Shown: piece after piece, positions 23,213-32,796 of the stretch
How positions within the stretch are numbered: position 1 is the first letter of the stretch
Layout: every line of letters begins with the position of its first letter
Source of the DNA: CAJXSD01 sp964633145
Lineage (GTDB): Bacteria > Pseudomonadota > Alphaproteobacteria > Rhodobacterales > Rhodobacteraceae
Reading direction: 5' to 3'
Assembly: GCA_964633145.1 (NCBI GenBank)
Contig: CAZWFE010000002.1
Span: 44,368 to 108,367, forward strand
Length of the DNA: 64,000 nucleotides
Notes under the pieces: model-generated
The model's database searches: none
Told to the model about the DNA's origin: nothing
Seen by the model: only the letters and a program-made list of their open reading frames with translations
Position numbers and translations under genes: made by a program

Positions 23213-24217
23213 TCAAACTGTCAGTCGAGTTGAGTGACTGCCGCGTTCGCGATAGGGCGTCGTTGCATAATGCGCGCGGTAGCATTTTGAAAAATGTGAT
23301 GGCGATGCAAATCCACATGCCAAGGCAACATTGATTACGCTCATGTCTGTTTGCATCAACAGGTTGCGCGCTTTTTGCAGGCGCAATTCCATATAGTATC
23401 GCTTGGGACTGCGATTTAGGTAACGCCGGAACAATCGTTCCAGCTGGCGCGTCGACATCGATACCTCTTTGGCCAAGGTCGCCGGACTGATCGGATCCTC
23501 GATGTTTTTTTCCATCATTTGGATCACTTGGCTCAGTTTTGGGTGGCGAACCCCGATTCGGGTTGGCACAGACAGGCGTTGTGTGTCTTGGTCGGTCCGA
23601 ATTGAGCTATAGATCATTTGATCTGCAACCGCATTTGCCAATTCTTCGCCATGGTCATCGGCAATGATTTTCAACATCAAATCGATAGACGATGTGCCGC
23701 CAGCGGTTGTCAAACGTGTGCCATCGGTGACAAAGACCGATTTTGTCAGGTCGACCTCTAAAAACTCTTCGGCAAAGCTGTCTTGGTTTTCCCAGTGAAT
23801 CGTAGCGCGCTTGCCATCTAACAGGCCGGCCTTGGCCATGGGATAGGCGGCCGTACACAACCCACCGATTGTCAAGCCGCGGCGGGCCTCGCGGCGGATC
23901 CAATTCAGCAGTTTTTTCGTAGTGGCGTGTTGGATGTCCATGCCGCCGCACAAAATGATGGTATCGTCGCGCTTTAGCTCGCACAGATCATCATCAAGTT
24001 TGAACACCGTTCCCGCCGAGCATGAAACTGATTCCCCCCCCTCGCCATAAAACCGCCAAGAATACAGGTCTTGACCAGACATCCGGTTCGCAATGCGTAA
24101 CGCATCCAGCGCTGAGGCAAAGGAAAGAAGGGTGAAATTATGCATCAGTACAAAGACAAATCGCTTGGTGTCTTTGTTTTTCGTATCCACTGGGATGATT
24201 TGGCGGTTCGTTTTCAT
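23213..24217 (-). CDS. GlxA-type transcriptional regulator (GATase1-like plus AraC domain)
   Basis: This 334-residue regulator has an N-terminal DJ-1/PfpI-like domain (about 18-190) with the nucleophile-elbow sequence GGLCTAAYPMA and the RATIHWEN segment, then a C-terminal AraC/XylS double helix-turn-helix (about 225-325, ending VALACGFASPSHFSKCYRAHY). Relatives such as GbdR, ArgR and CdhR sense amino acids or betaines. It is upstream of the liv-type operon in the same direction, which makes control of that transporter possible but unproven. It is divergent from aroG at 24378. Confidence 0.9.
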   Translation of the reverse strand: MKTNRQIIPVDTKNKDTKRFVFVLMHNFTLLSFASALDALRIANRMSGQDLYSWRFYGEGGESVSCSAGTVFKLDDDLCELKRDDTIILCGGMDIQHATTKKLLNWIRREARRGLTIGGLCTAAYPMAKAGLLDGKRATIHWENQDSFAEEFLEVDLTKSVFVTDGTRLTTAGGTSSIDLMLKIIADDHGEELANAVADQMIYSSIRTDQDTQRLSVPTRIGVRHPKLSQVIQMMEKNIEDPISPATLAKEVSMSTRQLERLFRRYLNRSPKRYYMELRLQKARNLLMQTDMSVINVALACGFASPSHFSKCYRAHYATTPYRERGSHSTRLTV

Positions 24218-24377
24218 CTGGACCTACGTCGCTGGAATATGCTCTTTGGGGTGCAAAGATAATGCACTTGGGCCAAACTTACCAGCACAGTCAATACCTA
24301 TCGTGTAATAACACTCTGGTCCTTTGGTATATCTTGTGTATATAACCCAATGATATCGCTAACGAGGAGATACAGAA

Positions 24378-25748
24378 ATGAGTGAATGGCAAAAATCCAC
24401 ATGGCGCAACAAGCCACGGGTTCAGATGCCTGATTATACGGATCAGGAGGCGCTGAACGCAGTCGAAAGTCAGCTGTCAAACTATCCGCCACTTGTTTTT
24501 GCAGGCGAGGCGCGGAGCCTAAAGGCGAAATTGGCCGCCGCGTCCCGCGGAGAAGCCTTTGTATTGCAAGGTGGTGATTGCGCTGAAAGTTTTGCACAGT
24601 TTTCCGCAGATGGCATTCGTGACACGTTCAAGGTTATGTTGCAGATGGCAATGGTTCTGACCTATGGCGCCAAGGTGCCTGTGGTCAAAATTGGCCGTAT
24701 GGCGGGTCAGTTTGCGAAACCACGCTCTGCGCCCACGGAAACGGTAAATGGCGTTGAACTGCCCAGCTACCGTGGCGACATTATCAACGAATTGGACTTC
24801 ACGTCCCAGGCAAGGATCCCTGATCCGAAAAAAATGTTGCAGGCCTATACACAGGCGGCAGCAACGCTGAATTTGTTGCGTGCGTTTTCCACAGGTGGTT
24901 ACGCAGATGTGCATCAGGTTCACAGCTGGACCCTAGGGTTCATCGAGGGTGAAAAAGCATCACGTTACAGCCAAATGGCCGAACGCATCAGCGATGCGTT
25001 GGATTTCATGAAAGCCGCTGGTCTGGACAGCAAGGTGGCGCATGAATTGCGCACGGTGGAATTTTTCACCAGCCACGAAAGTCTGTTGTTGGAATATGAA
25101 GAGGCCTTAACACGCCAAGATTCGACATCGGGTAAATGGTTGGCCGGATCTGGTCACATGATCTGGATCGGTGATCGTACGCGTCAACCTGATGGGGCAC
25201 ATGTTGAATTCTGTCGCGGTGTGTTGAACCCAATCGGTTTGAAATGTGGTCCCACCACAACCGCCGACGATCTAAAGGTGTTGATCGACAAACTGAACCC
25301 TGAAAACGAAGCAGGCCGTTTGACCCTGATCGCACGCTTTGGCGCGGGATCTGTTGGCGATCATTTGCCTCGTTTGGTCAAGGCGGTTGAGGAACATGGC
25401 GCGAATGTTGTTTGGTCGTGTGATCCGATGCATGGCAATACAATCAAATCATCCTCGGGCTATAAAACACGTCCCTTTGACAGTGTTCTGCGCGAGGTTC
25501 GTGAATTTTTCGAAATTCATCAGGCCGAAGGCACCGTTCCTGGTGGTGTGCATTTCGAAATGACGGGCCAAGACGTCACTGAATGTACCGGCGGTATGGT
25601 GGCCGTTTCAGACGAAGACCTGTCATCACGCTATCACACAGCTTGTGACCCACGTTTGAACGCGTCACAATCACTGGAATTGGCGTTTTTGGTGGCCGAA
25701 GAATTGGTCAAACGCCGCGGCGCAAACGCAGCTATCGCAGCGCAATAA
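24378..25748 (+). CDS. aroG: 3-deoxy-7-phosphoheptulonate synthase, class II
   Basis: This is the first enzyme of the shikimate pathway, joining phosphoenolpyruvate and erythrose 4-phosphate. The 456 residues belong to the class II (plant/mycobacterial-like) type: QGGDCAESF with the metal cysteine, GRMAGQFAKPRSA, RGVLNPIGLKCGPTT and CDPMHGNT. It starts at an ATG after GAGGAG. It stands alone between a divergent regulator and a convergent gene, with a terminator directly after it. Confidence 0.96.
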   Translation: MSEWQKSTWRNKPRVQMPDYTDQEALNAVESQLSNYPPLVFAGEARSLKAKLAAASRGEAFVLQGGDCAESFAQFSADGIRDTFKVMLQMAMVLTYGAKVPVVKIGRMAGQFAKPRSAPTETVNGVELPSYRGDIINELDFTSQARIPDPKKMLQAYTQAAATLNLLRAFSTGGYADVHQVHSWTLGFIEGEKASRYSQMAERISDALDFMKAAGLDSKVAHELRTVEFFTSHESLLLEYEEALTRQDSTSGKWLAGSGHMIWIGDRTRQPDGAHVEFCRGVLNPIGLKCGPTTTADDLKVLIDKLNPENEAGRLTLIARFGAGSVGDHLPRLVKAVEEHGANVVWSCDPMHGNTIKSSSGYKTRPFDSVLREVREFFEIHQAEGTVPGGVHFEMTGQDVTECTGGMVAVSDEDLSSRYHTACDPRLNASQSLELAFLVAEELVKRRGANAAIAAQ

Positions 25749-25770
25749 TCGCCCGTAACATAAATATAGA

Positions 25771-25800
25771 AAACCGATCCTTTTGGGGTCGGTTTTTTTT
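25771..25800. terminator. Terminator between aroG and gluQ
   Basis: AACCGATCC pairs with GGGTCGGTT (one G-U pair, short loop), followed by eight T on the plus strand. The run of A before the stem could let it act on both strands, serving also the convergent gluQ gene, whose stop is at the edge. Confidence 0.88.
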
Positions 25801-26650
25801 ATGGGCTGATCTGGGGCAGACCCACCATGCGGCGAATGTCTGCGGGTGTCGCACCTTGGTCGCGGTACACCTGAATGGATTTGGCATCATGGCGTTTGGC
25901 CAAACGTTTGCCTGCCTCATCTGTGATCAAGCGATGGTGGCAATAGTTGGGGGTGTCATAGCCCAGCAGATGTTGCAACAGGACGTGGATTTGCGTGCTT
26001 TCAAATAAATCGGACCCCCGAATGACATGGGTGATGCCTTGCGCATGATCATCAATGACACAGGCCAAATGATAGGCAGCATAATGCTGGCGCCACAAAA
26101 CAACTGACCCAATAGTGCGGCGAAATTCATCCACTGAAAATTCGTGGGTCGCGGTGCCCTGATAACAGGTTTCGTGAAATAACAGGCGCAGCTTGGGGTC
26201 CAATCGGTCTAACCGCAGGCGCATGTTTTGCGTTGGAATATCTGATAGATCGACAGGCGCCAAACCCGCACAGGTGCCCGGATAAATAATCCCATCGGGG
26301 CCAAAAGCAGGTTCGCCGTCCTGCGGTGCGGCAGCCGCTGCCATTACATCGCGACGATTGCAGTGGCATGCAAAGATATGGTCGCCCAGTGGCCCGCGCA
26401 GCGCATCGGCATAAATATCAGCCCGGTCTGATTGCCGTAAAACCGGCCCGTCCCAAGTGATGCCAAGCCACGCCAGATCATCATAGATCAGCCGTTCCCA
26501 TTCGGGCCGGGCGCGGCTTTGGTCCAGATCCTCGATCCGCAGGATAAATGACCCGCCATTCGCGCGGGCCAAGTCATGCGCCAACAGCGCTGAGTAGGCA
26601 TGCCCCAAATGCAGCGGACCGGTTGGCGATGGGGCAAAACGCGTACGCAT
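25799..26650 (-). CDS. gluQ: Glutamyl-Q tRNA(Asp) synthetase
   Basis: This truncated glutamyl-tRNA synthetase paralogue attaches glutamate to the queuosine base of tRNA-Asp. The 283 residues contain only the catalytic half: TRFAPSPTGPLHLGHAYS (HIGH region), ILRIEDLDQSR, the zinc-site cysteines (CHCNR and the CAG segment) and the KMSKS-like GKRLAKRHD. No anticodon-binding domain is present, as expected. The next gene upstream is trmFO, one base away, so both tRNA-modification genes share a transcript. Confidence 0.95.
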   Translation of the reverse strand: MRTRFAPSPTGPLHLGHAYSALLAHDLARANGGSFILRIEDLDQSRARPEWERLIYDDLAWLGITWDGPVLRQSDRADIYADALRGPLGDHIFACHCNRRDVMAAAAAPQDGEPAFGPDGIIYPGTCAGLAPVDLSDIPTQNMRLRLDRLDPKLRLLFHETCYQGTATHEFSVDEFRRTIGSVVLWRQHYAAYHLACVIDDHAQGITHVIRGSDLFESTQIHVLLQHLLGYDTPNYCHHRLITDEAGKRLAKRHDAKSIQVYRDQGATPADIRRMVGLPQISP

Positions 26651-26651
26651 G

Positions 26652-27995
26652 TTAACCCTGTTGCTGATCCAGCCAGTCTTGGAATGCGGCCTTGGCGCGA
26701 TCGGTATAGGCGCGATAGCGGTCTTTGCGCCCTTTGCGGCCAGATTTCAGCCCCTCAATAGGACGGAAAAGCCCGAAATTCACGTTCATGGGTTGGAATG
26801 TCTTGGCCTCGGCGCCGCCAGTGATATGATGGACCAATGCGCCCATTGCGGTGTCTTGGGGGATATCTGAAACATCTGTCCCCAAAATTTCATGCGCAGC
26901 ATAGCGGCCCGCTAGTAATCCCATTGCTGCACTTTCAACATATCCTTCGACGCCGGTGATCTGGCCTGCAAAGCGAACATTGGGGCGTGATTTCAGCCGC
27001 ATGCGCGCATCCAGCAGGGTGGGCGAATTGATAAATGTATTGCGGTGGATCCCACCCAAACGGGCAAAGGACGCATCTTGTAGCCCGGGGATCATGCGCA
27101 ACACTTCTGTTTGTGCGCCGTATTTCATTTTGGTTTGGAAACCCACGATATTATACAGCGTGCCCAAGGCGTTATCGCGGCGCAACTGCACCACTGCATA
27201 GGGTTTGATGTCGCTGTGCGGGTTGGTCAAGCCAACGGGTTTCATCGGGCCAAAGCGCAGCGTTTCGCGCCCGCGTTCTGCCATGACCTCAATCGGTAGG
27301 CAGCCATCGAAATATCCTGCCGTCTCACCTTCGTGAAATTCAGTTTTATCGGCCGCTAGCAACGCATCGATAAACGCCTCATACTGGTCGCGCGTCATGG
27401 GGCAATTGATATAGGCGGTGCGCTCTTCTTCGGTGTCGCCCTTGTCATAGCGCGATTGCAGCCACGCCTGTGACATATCAATGCTTTCGGCATAAACAAT
27501 TGGCGCGATCGCGTCGAAAAATGCTAGGGCTTCGGCACCTGTTTCGGTTGCAATTGATTGCCCCAAAGACGAGGAGGTCAGTGGCCCTGTTGCCACGATC
27601 CAGTGGCCATCCTGCGGTAATTCGGGGATCTCATCCAAGCTGATTTCGATGTTGGGATGATCGCGCAATGCCTGCGTGACGGATTGCGCAAATGGATCGC
27701 GATCAACAGCCAAAGCCCCGCCGGCAGGCAACCGATGTTTGTGCGCGGTTTGCATGATAATCCCGCCAGCCTGCAACATTTCCCAGTGCAGCAATCCCAC
27801 GGCGTTATTTTCGTGGTCATCAGAGCGGAACGAATTGGAACAGACCATTTCGCCCAAGCTGCCTGTACGATGGGCAAATGTTTCGACCTTGGGGCGCATT
27901 TCGTGAATAACAACCTGAACGCCCAAATTTGCGGCCTGCCATGCAGCCTCGGATCCGGCCATTCCGCCGCCGATGATATGTAATTTTTTATCCAT
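26652..27995 (-). CDS. trmFO: Methylenetetrahydrofolate-tRNA (uracil-54-C5)-methyltransferase
   Basis: TrmFO makes ribothymidine at position 54 of tRNA using methylenetetrahydrofolate and FAD. The 447 residues begin with the dinucleotide-binding motif LHIIGGGMAGSEAAWQAA and contain GSLGEMVCSNSFRSDD with a catalytic cysteine, the VATGPLTSSSL block and the C-terminal PMNVNFGLFRP. Two in-frame starts are possible, 27995 (chosen, beginning MDKKLHII) and 28004; neither has a strong ribosome site. This enzyme is typical of Gram-positive bacteria and alphaproteobacteria, where it replaces TrmA. Confidence 0.95.
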   Translation of the reverse strand: MDKKLHIIGGGMAGSEAAWQAANLGVQVVIHEMRPKVETFAHRTGSLGEMVCSNSFRSDDHENNAVGLLHWEMLQAGGIIMQTAHKHRLPAGGALAVDRDPFAQSVTQALRDHPNIEISLDEIPELPQDGHWIVATGPLTSSSLGQSIATETGAEALAFFDAIAPIVYAESIDMSQAWLQSRYDKGDTEEERTAYINCPMTRDQYEAFIDALLAADKTEFHEGETAGYFDGCLPIEVMAERGRETLRFGPMKPVGLTNPHSDIKPYAVVQLRRDNALGTLYNIVGFQTKMKYGAQTEVLRMIPGLQDASFARLGGIHRNTFINSPTLLDARMRLKSRPNVRFAGQITGVEGYVESAAMGLLAGRYAAHEILGTDVSDIPQDTAMGALVHHITGGAEAKTFQPMNVNFGLFRPIEGLKSGRKGRKDRYRAYTDRAKAAFQDWLDQQQG

Positions 27996-28125
27996 GACGC
28001 CCATCTAATCTATTTTCACAAAAATGAAAGCCCTGTTTGACGATCTGACCCTGTCATAGCGGCAACATTGCCTTTTGCACAGAAATCCGATAGCCGATTG
28101 TCGTAACAAAACAAAAGGCCGACCT

Positions 28126-29883
28126 ATGGCAAACCGATCTTTTTCCACGCAAGATAAATCAAACCTAGCTTGGTTTGTGAAACTATATTTGAAACCCCAT
28201 GTCGGGGCTTTGTCGGTGGTCTTTGTTGTTATTTTGTCCCAAGCCTTTGTGTATCAGCAATTTTTGTCGCTGACCGAACGCGGGTTACGGGTCATTTTTG
28301 AACAGGGGCAATTGTCCGAACTGATTTGGATTTGTGGTGTGACCACGGCCATTTTTGCGGTGCGTGCCTTTGGCAGTTACTTTATCCCTGTGCAGTCTGC
28401 AAAAATTGCGGGGCGGGCGGTGCGCGCATTACGCACGGATTTGATCCAACATTTGTTGGGGGTGCGGCAGGAATTTTTCGACCGTTCAACCGCAGGGGAT
28501 GTATCGCTGCGATTGGCCAATCAGGCGCGTGATTTGGGGGGCTTTGTGGGGCAATCGACCGTCAGCGCGGTGCGTGATGCGCTGACGATAATCGTTGTAT
28601 CGGGATATTTGATTTACAAATCACCACAGCTGTTTGCCTTTGCGATTGTGGTTATTCCGATGATTTCGGTGGCCATTAATTTTGCCTCACAACGGATCAA
28701 AACGCTGCAACGATCTTACGAAGATGCCTATGGCCATTACATGGGCAGCCTAGACGAAATGACATCCGGCATGCGCACCATAAAAATGACCCGACAAGAG
28801 GCCAGTGAAACCCAGCGCCTGAACCAAGAGGTGGGGGACCTGTTCAAATTCACCGTAAATCTGCAAAAAGCCAGTGCCATTTTGCCCCCCTTGATTGATG
28901 TTGCATCAGCGGCCTTTTATTTGCTGGTGATCGGTGTTGGCGGTTATTTCGCGCTAAGCGATCAATATGCGCTGGATGGGGCAGGGATTATTTCGTTTTT
29001 GTTGGGATTGGTCATGTTGTTTGATCCTGCAAAAAACTTGGGCAATTTCTTTGTTCGGTTGCAATCCAACCTGATCTTGATCGACAGCATCCGCAGTTAC
29101 CTAAAGCTGCCGGCCGAGGATCAAAATCCATCGGGCCAGCATCTGGACCCTGATCACGGCGTTTCCATTGCGTTACATGCGGTGGATTTCAGCTATCCCA
29201 ATGGGATGCAGGTTTTGTCATCTGTGGACATGCAGTTTCAGGCGGGAAAAACCACGGCGATCGTTGGGGCGACGGGATCGGGTAAAACCACCGTCTTGGC
29301 ATTACTGGCCAAGCTTTATGATCGCAGTGGTGGGGATATTCTGTACAATGGCATTGGGATTGATGATTATGCGCTGGCAGGGTTGCGCGAAAACATTAAT
29401 ATCGTTTCGCAAGATATTGTTATATTTAATAAATCAATATACGAAAATATTGCCTATGCGCGACCTGATGCCAGCGTCGATGATATTCATGCCGCCGCAC
29501 GCAAGGCACAGATTTTCGACCTGATGACCACGCGCGGCGATCAGCCCGTGGGCCCCAAAGGGTCGGGGCTATCGGGTGGCCAGCGTCAACGCATCGCGAT
29601 TGCGCGTGCGTTTTTGAAATCGGCCCAGATCCTGATTTTGGATGAGGCCACATCCGCGCTGGACCCCGTGACGGAAAAATTGATCAATGACGCCTTTTTC
29701 AATCACGAAGCGCGCGCGACGAAAATTATTGTAACGCACAAGCTCAAAAGCATCGAAAACGCAGATATGATCTATGTGCTGGATGCGGGCCAGGTGGTCG
29801 AGCAGGGCCAGCATGCCGATTTGATGGGGCAACAGGGGCTCTATGCTGCGATGTATTCAACACAAATGGGTGATCGGGCGTAA
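28126..29883 (+). CDS. ABC transporter, fused membrane and ATPase domains
   Basis: This is a 585-residue half-transporter of the exporter type, with about six transmembrane segments (residues 20-310) and a C-terminal ATPase domain (330-580): Walker A GATGSGKTT, signature LSGGQRQRIAIARA, Walker B ILILDEATSALD and the switch His in IVTHKLKS. It resembles MsbA/lipid or peptide exporters, but the substrate cannot be told. The ATG at 28126 has AAAAGG eight bases upstream; the upstream extension lacks support. A secreted DUF2059 protein follows, probably on the same transcript. Confidence 0.88.
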   Translation: MANRSFSTQDKSNLAWFVKLYLKPHVGALSVVFVVILSQAFVYQQFLSLTERGLRVIFEQGQLSELIWICGVTTAIFAVRAFGSYFIPVQSAKIAGRAVRALRTDLIQHLLGVRQEFFDRSTAGDVSLRLANQARDLGGFVGQSTVSAVRDALTIIVVSGYLIYKSPQLFAFAIVVIPMISVAINFASQRIKTLQRSYEDAYGHYMGSLDEMTSGMRTIKMTRQEASETQRLNQEVGDLFKFTVNLQKASAILPPLIDVASAAFYLLVIGVGGYFALSDQYALDGAGIISFLLGLVMLFDPAKNLGNFFVRLQSNLILIDSIRSYLKLPAEDQNPSGQHLDPDHGVSIALHAVDFSYPNGMQVLSSVDMQFQAGKTTAIVGATGSGKTTVLALLAKLYDRSGGDILYNGIGIDDYALAGLRENINIVSQDIVIFNKSIYENIAYARPDASVDDIHAAARKAQIFDLMTTRGDQPVGPKGSGLSGGQRQRIAIARAFLKSAQILILDEATSALDPVTEKLINDAFFNHEARATKIIVTHKLKSIENADMIYVLDAGQVVEQGQHADLMGQQGLYAAMYSTQMGDRA

Positions 29884-29938
29884 CAGCGGGCTTGGAATTT
29901 TTGGCCCGCATGCCATATCTAAGAAAAAGGATTGCGAT

Positions 29939-30769
29939 ATGATTGCCACTATGTTCGCCACGGGTTCACGGGTTGTATTTGCTGCTGTGCTGTCTGGTGT
30001 TTGCGCCACGGCTGCACAGGCCGCTGATGTTCAGGAATTATACGACGCACTGCGGCTGGATGGGATTGCCGACATCATTCACCAAGAGGGGATCGAACAA
30101 ATCGACGTTTATGCCGAAAATTATGTAGGCCCGCGATCTGCATCGCAGTTTGCGCAACAGGCCCAGGAAATTTTTGCGCGTGACGATATCCAATCTACGC
30201 TGATGAATGGGCTGGAAACGCTGGATCCTGATCATATGGCCGCGGCACTCGATTATTTCACATCGGCCCAAGGTGCGCTGTTTGCCGAATTGGAAACAAC
30301 GGCGCGGGTCGCCATTTCTGATGATGAGGTCGAAGAACAGGCCAAAGCCATGGCTGCGCAGGCGCGTGACAGTGATCGCGCACGGATCGCATTGTTAGAG
30401 CGTTCGATTGAGGTGTTGGAAATGGTCGAATTCAACATCCAAGCCGCACAAGAAAGCCAGTATAGTTTTTTGATTGAACTGGCCCAAGCCGAAGTGATTG
30501 ATTTTAGCCAAGGTGAAATATTGGCGTTGATTGCTGAGGATCAGGGCGAATTGACCGAAATGGTTCAGGAATGGCTGTTGGCCTTTACTTATATGGCCTA
30601 TTCGCCGGTCAGTGATGACGAATTACAGGGCTATATCGATTTCCAATCATCGGACCCGGGACAGGCCCTAAATCAGGCATTGTTTGATGCGTTTCGGGTC
30701 ATGGATGTCGAACAATCGCAAAAAATGGGACGATTGGTGGCCAGTTTCATGGCCGCACAAGAGTTATAG
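29939..30769 (+). CDS. Secreted DUF2059-domain protein
   Basis: This 276-residue protein has a signal peptide (about 1-29, VVFAAVLSGVCATAAQA) and helical repeats matching the DUF2059 family, proteins of unknown role found in the periplasm of proteobacteria. The DUF2059-type helices occur twice, around residues 65-115 and 205-255 (SPVSDDELQGYIDFQSSDPGQAL). The start has AAAAAGGA seven bases upstream. It lies 55 bases after the ABC transporter and ends before a terminator. Confidence 0.78.
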   Translation: MIATMFATGSRVVFAAVLSGVCATAAQAADVQELYDALRLDGIADIIHQEGIEQIDVYAENYVGPRSASQFAQQAQEIFARDDIQSTLMNGLETLDPDHMAAALDYFTSAQGALFAELETTARVAISDDEVEEQAKAMAAQARDSDRARIALLERSIEVLEMVEFNIQAAQESQYSFLIELAQAEVIDFSQGEILALIAEDQGELTEMVQEWLLAFTYMAYSPVSDDELQGYIDFQSSDPGQALNQALFDAFRVMDVEQSQKMGRLVASFMAAQEL

Positions 30770-30797
30770 GGTTTTACGGTTGACTTTCATCCATGAA

Positions 30798-30840
30798 ACG
30801 GGCATAGACCGCGCCTAAGGCGGGGTTTCCCGTCTTTTTT
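30798..30840 (+). terminator. Terminator after the DUF2059 gene
   Basis: ACGGG and CCCGT (30798-30802, 30829-30833) enclose an inner imperfect stem (CCGCGCC with GGCGGGG), followed by CTTTTTT. It lies about 30 bases past the stop. Confidence 0.72.
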
Positions 30841-30843
30841 AAA

Positions 30844-30872
30844 TTGACAACGCCCTAGGGCGCGCTGTTCGA
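30844..30872 (+). promoter_or_regulatory. Possible promoter of rplU-rpmA
   Basis: A perfect TTGACA -35 hexamer lies at 30844-30849, just after the terminator of the previous gene and about 97 bases before rplU. The expected -10 region is not a good match, so only the -35 is convincing. Confidence 0.4.
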
Positions 30873-30940
30873 CGGCTGCAATTGCACAAAACGCCCAAGT
30901 TGTTGGGGGCCTAAGGACGCGGTAACAAAAGGAAAGACAC

Positions 30941-31318
30941 ATGTTTGCTGTCCTAAAAACTGGCGGTAAGCAGTACAAAGTTCAAGCGGGCGATATTTTG
31001 CGCGTTGAAAAATTGGCTGCCGACGCAGGTGAAACAGTACAATTCAACGAAATTCTGATGGTGGGTGGTGATAAACCAGTCATCGGCGCACCACGCGTTG
31101 ACGGTGCCGCGGTTCAGGCCGAGGTTATCGATCAGATCAAAGGTGAAAAAACAATCAACTTTGTGAAACGCCGTCGTAAGCACAGCTCACAACGGACAAA
31201 GGGCCACCGTCAAAAATTGACATTGGTTCGTATCACAGAAGTTTTGGCCAAAGGTGCTGACAAAACTGGCGTGAAAGCGGCAGTCGGCGCAGGCTCAGTC
31301 GCAGTAGCGGCAGAATAA
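30941..31318 (+). CDS. rplU: 50S ribosomal protein bL21
   Basis: bL21 binds 23S rRNA in the large subunit. The 125 residues begin MFAVLKTGGKQYKVQAGD and include KRRRKHSSQRTKGHRQKLTLVRI. About 20 residues of Ala/Gly/Val-rich tail follow the E. coli end point; such tails are usual in alphaproteobacteria. It lies 15 bases before rpmA. Confidence 0.97.
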   Translation: MFAVLKTGGKQYKVQAGDILRVEKLAADAGETVQFNEILMVGGDKPVIGAPRVDGAAVQAEVIDQIKGEKTINFVKRRRKHSSQRTKGHRQKLTLVRITEVLAKGADKTGVKAAVGAGSVAVAAE

Positions 31319-31333
31319 GAGGAGTAACCACCC

Positions 31334-31603
31334 ATGGCACATAAAAAAGCAGGCGGTTCATCCCGTAACGGTCGCGACTCAGCCGGTCGTCGTTTAGGCG
31401 TTAAAATCTATGGCGGTCAGTCCGTAAACCCAGGCAACATCATCGTGCGTCAGCGCGGTAACAAATGGTGGCCAGGTGAAGGCGTAGGCCAAGGGAAAGA
31501 TCACACAATCTTTGCAACTGCAGAGGGCAATGTGAAATTCCACAAAGGCTTTAAAGGCCGTACATTTATCTCAGTTCTTCCCGCTGCGGAGGCTGCTGAA
31601 TAA
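31334..31603 (+). CDS. rpmA: 50S ribosomal protein bL27
   Basis: bL27 reaches into the peptidyl transferase centre. The 89 residues begin MAHKKAGGSSRNGRDSAGRR, the standard N-terminus, and contain GVKIYGGQSVNPGNIIVRQRG. A strong terminator follows. Confidence 0.98.
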   Translation: MAHKKAGGSSRNGRDSAGRRLGVKIYGGQSVNPGNIIVRQRGNKWWPGEGVGQGKDHTIFATAEGNVKFHKGFKGRTFISVLPAAEAAE

Positions 31604-31635
31604 GCCGAAAACCAAAGATATCAGTTTTCATATCA

Positions 31636-31666
31636 GGGGCTCGGCACACCGCCGGGCCCCTTTTTT
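31636..31666 (+). terminator. Terminator of rplU-rpmA
   Basis: A 10-bp stem (GGGGCTCGGC with GCCGGGCCCC, one G-U pair) and a five-base loop are followed by six T. Confidence 0.93.
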
Positions 31667-31690
31667 ATTTTTTACACAGGATCCTCAGAA

Positions 31691-32197
31691 ATGTTTGAGG
31701 CCATTAAAACAGATCGATTAATTTTGCGACCCTTTGTGCCCAAGGATGCACCTCGGGTGATTGAAATTTTGGGAAATTATGCTGTCAGTAAATGGCTGTC
31801 CTCTGTGCCCCATCCATTTTCTGCGCAGGATTTGAAAATTTTTGATCCCGACAGCCCGCGCGCTTGGCCAAATTTTATGGCCGTGGCGCTGGGTGATCAA
31901 TTGATTGGCGCGGTAAACAACCATCCACATTTGGGCTATTGGTTTGCGCCTGCGACACATGGAAACGGATACGCGACAGAAGCGGTCAAGGCCGTCTGTG
32001 ATTTTGTGTTTCATTCGCAAAAACGGGCCGAGCTGTTGTCTGGATATTACGCCGACAATGCCGCATCCGAACGGGTTTTACAAAAATGCGGATTTCGCGA
32101 AACCCATCGCGGCCCACAATATTCGCGCGCCCGCAATGAAACACGGCCCCATGTTTGGGTCCGCCTTAGCGCGGATCAATGGGGGGCAATGGTATGA
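31691..32197 (+). CDS. GNAT family N-acetyltransferase (RimJ/RimL-like), first of cluster
   Basis: The 168 residues form one Acetyltransf_3-type GNAT domain. Visible are the N-terminal TDRLILRPF motif, the acetyl-CoA loop HGNGYATEAV and the C-terminal NAASERVLQKCGF. The sequence YAVSKWLSSV near residue 35 is shared with the tandem GNAT gene at 33359, pointing to local duplication. The substrate is unknown; RimJ/RimL relatives acetylate ribosomal proteins, and rpmA is the neighbour. Its stop overlaps the start of the LysE-type gene (ATGA). Confidence 0.88.
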   Translation: MFEAIKTDRLILRPFVPKDAPRVIEILGNYAVSKWLSSVPHPFSAQDLKIFDPDSPRAWPNFMAVALGDQLIGAVNNHPHLGYWFAPATHGNGYATEAVKAVCDFVFHSQKRAELLSGYYADNAASERVLQKCGFRETHRGPQYSRARNETRPHVWVRLSADQWGAMV

Positions 32198-32796
32198 GCG
32201 TTGCACTTTTACCCTTTATAGGATTTGCATTGTCACAGGTGGGCACGCCCGGTCCTGCCAATATGGCCATGATGGCGACAGGGGCTGGCTTTGGCTTTCG
32301 TCGGGCGTTGCCCTTTATGTTCGGTGTCGTCTTGGGCAAGCAAATTATTATTTGGCCCATCGGCTTTGGTTTGATGTCCTATGCAACGCAGCTGCCTTGG
32401 CTGTTTTTGGCGCTTAAATATATCTCGGCGGCTTATATTGTATGGCTGGCATGGCGCGTGGCGAATATGCGCTTGTCCCCAGTTGGGGACACACAACCGG
32501 CGCCAAGGTTTTGGGCGGGGCTATGGGTTCATCCCCTAAACCCGAAAGCATGGGCCATGATCGTGACAGGATTCACTACCTATGTTTCGCCCCAAACACC
32601 GGCATTTTCGGCGACACTTCAGATTTCATTAACACTTTTTGGTGTTCAGTTGTTGTGTCACCCGATCTGGACATTTTTTGGCGATCGAATTGCAAAAACT
32701 ATAATGGGAACCCCCTTTGAACGTTACCTAATGTGGACGCTTGCAGGTTTGACAGTGGGGTTCGTGGCAATCGCCACATTGACAGGAGAGATTTGA
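32194..32796 (+). CDS. LysE/RhtB-type amino-acid exporter
   Basis: This is a 200-residue inner-membrane protein with about six hydrophobic segments and the family signature GTPGPANMAMMATGAGFG near the N-terminus, plus WVHPLNPKAW in the middle. LysE/RhtB proteins export amino acids such as lysine, homoserine or threonine, or related compounds. The ATG at 32194 overlaps the previous stop; an upstream in-frame ATG would lie within the acetyltransferase. It ends in TGATG with the next acetyltransferase gene. Confidence 0.9.
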   Translation: MSVALLPFIGFALSQVGTPGPANMAMMATGAGFGFRRALPFMFGVVLGKQIIIWPIGFGLMSYATQLPWLFLALKYISAAYIVWLAWRVANMRLSPVGDTQPAPRFWAGLWVHPLNPKAWAMIVTGFTTYVSPQTPAFSATLQISLTLFGVQLLCHPIWTFFGDRIAKTIMGTPFERYLMWTLAGLTVGFVAIATLTGEI